Below, in pieces: positions 62,836-64,000 of a DNA stretch of 64,000 nt. The stretch covers positions 620,001 through 684,000 of the forward strand of contig NZ_AP031497.1 in NCBI RefSeq assembly GCF_042853465.1. Reading direction: 5' to 3'. Each line of letters starts with the position of its first letter. The stretch's first letter is position 1. The notes under the pieces were generated by a model. It ran no database searches. It was not told the origin of the DNA and was given only the letters and a program-made list of their open reading frames with translations. The translations under genes and the position numbers were made by a program. The DNA comes from Simiduia litorea (lineage in GTDB: Bacteria > Pseudomonadota > Gammaproteobacteria > Pseudomonadales > Cellvibrionaceae).

Positions 62836-63795
62836 TTAGTGCAACGGATATATGTAGTGTATCCAAGAGCTCATGCGCAAGAGTATTTTGCGAATGATGG
62901 CAAAGTGCTCAGCGTGTTCGCTGTACACGGCCGCTTGGGCAAATGACCCCAACGGCACTTCTTGACGATATTTTTCGAAGTCGGGGTCGGTTACCCGTAA
63001 CACAACGGCGACCCGGCCGGGTTGTGCTAAAGGATTAAAGCCGATCATGTCGCCCGATGCTTGTAGTTGTCCTTCGCGCATCGCGGGTACTACCATGGCA
63101 ACCTCTGCTTCGAAGACTTCACCGGGTAGGCTGTCTAAAGAGATTTCAGCTAAGTTACCTTTTTGTAAACGCAGCAGCGCATTTTGTCGAAACATGGCAG
63201 TGAAGTAGGCGTCTTCCTTGTGCACGAAAACCATTAAGGGTCTTAACGGCGCAGCCACTGCCCGCATGCCCGGGCGAAGGAAGTTATGTGTCACATAGCC
63301 GTCGGTAGGCGCTTTGATAACGGTGCTCGCTAGGTCGAACTGGGCCTTGCGCAATTGTGCGCTGATGTCTTGGTATGTCGCCAGCGCCTGATCGTATTCG
63401 CGCAGGCTCACCGCCTTGCGTTCGTACATGGTTTTAATCCGTTGATAGTCGTGCTCCGCCGACACTTCGCGCGCGGAGAGAGAGTCGACGACGGTTTGAA
63501 AAGGCGTAGGGTCCAAGGTAAACAAGGGCGTACCGGTGGGGACTGGCTCGTTGGGTTCCACGTGCACCGCAATCACTGTGCCGCTCACATTTGGCACGAT
63601 TGGCGTGGTAACAAAGTATTCGCGGGCGCTCTCAGAGTAGGGGTGGTTATAGTTCATGGTGAACATAATGGCCGAGATGAGTACGCCGCCACCTAGCACT
63701 GCGGTGGGTACTGTCCATTTGTTAAGGGGTAGTCGGAAGACTTTGAAGATGGTTATGCATAGGCCGGCATAAGTCAGCATGAGTAATAATTCCAT
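62836..63795 (-). CDS. HlyD family membrane fusion protein
   Basis: 319 residues. Two N-terminal membrane segments (LLLMLTYAGLCITIFKVF; AVLGGGVLISAIMFTM) are followed by a periplasmic barrel-sandwich domain (VSGTVIAVHVEPNEPVPTG, VIKAPTDGYVTHNFLRPGM) with a short coiled-coil pair between (SLSAREVSAEHDYQRIKTMY). This is the YiaV/YibH/EmrA-type periplasmic adaptor. Its companion, a DUF3302 gene, ends two bases before this start. No outer-membrane channel or ATPase gene is visible. Confidence 0.9.
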   Translation of the reverse strand: MELLLMLTYAGLCITIFKVFRLPLNKWTVPTAVLGGGVLISAIMFTMNYNHPYSESAREYFVTTPIVPNVSGTVIAVHVEPNEPVPTGTPLFTLDPTPFQTVVDSLSAREVSAEHDYQRIKTMYERKAVSLREYDQALATYQDISAQLRKAQFDLASTVIKAPTDGYVTHNFLRPGMRAVAAPLRPLMVFVHKEDAYFTAMFRQNALLRLQKGNLAEISLDSLPGEVFEAEVAMVVPAMREGQLQASGDMIGFNPLAQPGRVAVVLRVTDPDFEKYRQEVPLGSFAQAAVYSEHAEHFAIIRKILLRMSSWIHYIYPLH

Positions 63796-63797
63796 GA

Positions 63798-64000
63798 TTA
63801 TGCGGCGCTCTCAGGTTGTTGTGATGCTTCGAGTTGGTCGATGCGCTGAGACAGTTCAAGTACCTGCGCCTCGAGATTTTTTATATGTGTTTGCGGCGTT
63901 TGATTGTCGCTGAAGCCCCAGCCTCTGTCTGGCCGGTACAGGGTTGCCCAAATCCACAAAAACGGCCACAGCACATGCAGCGTTAAAATACTTATCCAGC
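63798..64000 (-). CDS. DUF3302 family protein, 5' end outside window
   Basis: The last 66 codons are visible, open to base 64000 and ending at TAA (63798-63800). The stretch ILTLHVLWPFLWIWATLYRP is a membrane segment with the DUF3302 (YiaW-like) signature, followed by a short coiled-coil (IKNLEAQVLELSQRIDQLEA). DUF3302 genes are known partners of HlyD-type YiaV/YibH genes, as here. It is two bases ahead of that gene, so they are coupled. Confidence 0.85.
   Translation of the reverse strand, partial: WISILTLHVLWPFLWIWATLYRPDRGWGFSDNQTPQTHIKNLEAQVLELSQRIDQLEASQQPESAA

Overview
The window is bacterial chromosome from a gammaproteobacterium. Support comes from the 16S sequence, the fabA-fabB pair, a ribF-ileS-lspA-fkpB-ispH run, and a core (ispB / rplU-rpmA-obgE-proB / rpsT / murJ / ribF-ileS-lspA-fkpB-ispH / fimT-pilVWXY1Y2E / pilR-pilS) that matches the neighbourhood known in Pseudomonas aeruginosa. 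The core is interrupted here by an HD-GYP gene and by a DUF3144-DUF3301-fklB block. An exosortase/PEP-CTERM locus beside Pseudomonas-like synteny suggests a free-living, probably marine Cellvibrionales-type organism. That placement is inference; no search was possible.

1-11,971 is an exopolysaccharide/protein-sorting locus. On the minus strand it has the PEP-CTERM two-component pair prsK-prsR, a small fibronectin-III lipoprotein, a PEP-CTERM substrate with a good sigma-54 promoter, an exosortase A-EpsI fusion, and a tightly overlapping run of glycosyltransferases plus a PaaK/CapK-like adenylate-forming enzyme that leaves the window at base 1. A degenerate RmlD-like gene points the other way. 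12,053-14,975 holds fabB, fabA and ispB on the minus strand. 15,197-18,331 is rplU-rpmA-obgE-proB, followed by rpsT (minus), an HD-GYP gene, murJ, small unknown genes, fklB and the ribF-ispH operon.

29,279-39,833 is a type IV pilus module: the minor pilins fimT/pilV/pilW/pilX, the adhesin pilY1, a small PilY2-like protein and pilE form one translationally coupled operon. A second FimT-type prepilin and pilR-pilS face it. nadE and pssA follow. 42,600-49,025 is a complete rRNA operon (tandem promoters, 16S, tRNA-Ile, tRNA-Ala, 23S, 5S, terminator). Its spacers are unusually rich in repeats: heptamer repeats, two related palindromic elements in opposite orientation, a duplicated tRNA-Ala 3' fragment split by a GC-rich palindrome, and GC-rich hairpin blocks around 5S.

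49,562-64,000 holds a glutathione peroxidase/OhrR pair with a perfect 18-bp palindrome in front, leuA with a probable leucine leader peptide, a divergent holD-like gene before rimI, a RegB/RegA-type redox two-component pair, a MATE exporter, a minus-strand catabolic cluster (two SDRs, quinone oxidoreductase, APH-like kinase, acyl-CoA dehydrogenase, histidine phosphatase), and an HlyD-type membrane fusion protein with a DUF3302 partner that runs off the right edge.

No CRISPR array, prophage, insertion sequence or integron was seen. The least explained material is the repeat-laden rRNA operon, the predicted control sites (sigma-54 site, gpx palindrome, leu leader) and the kinase/acyl-CoA dehydrogenase cluster.
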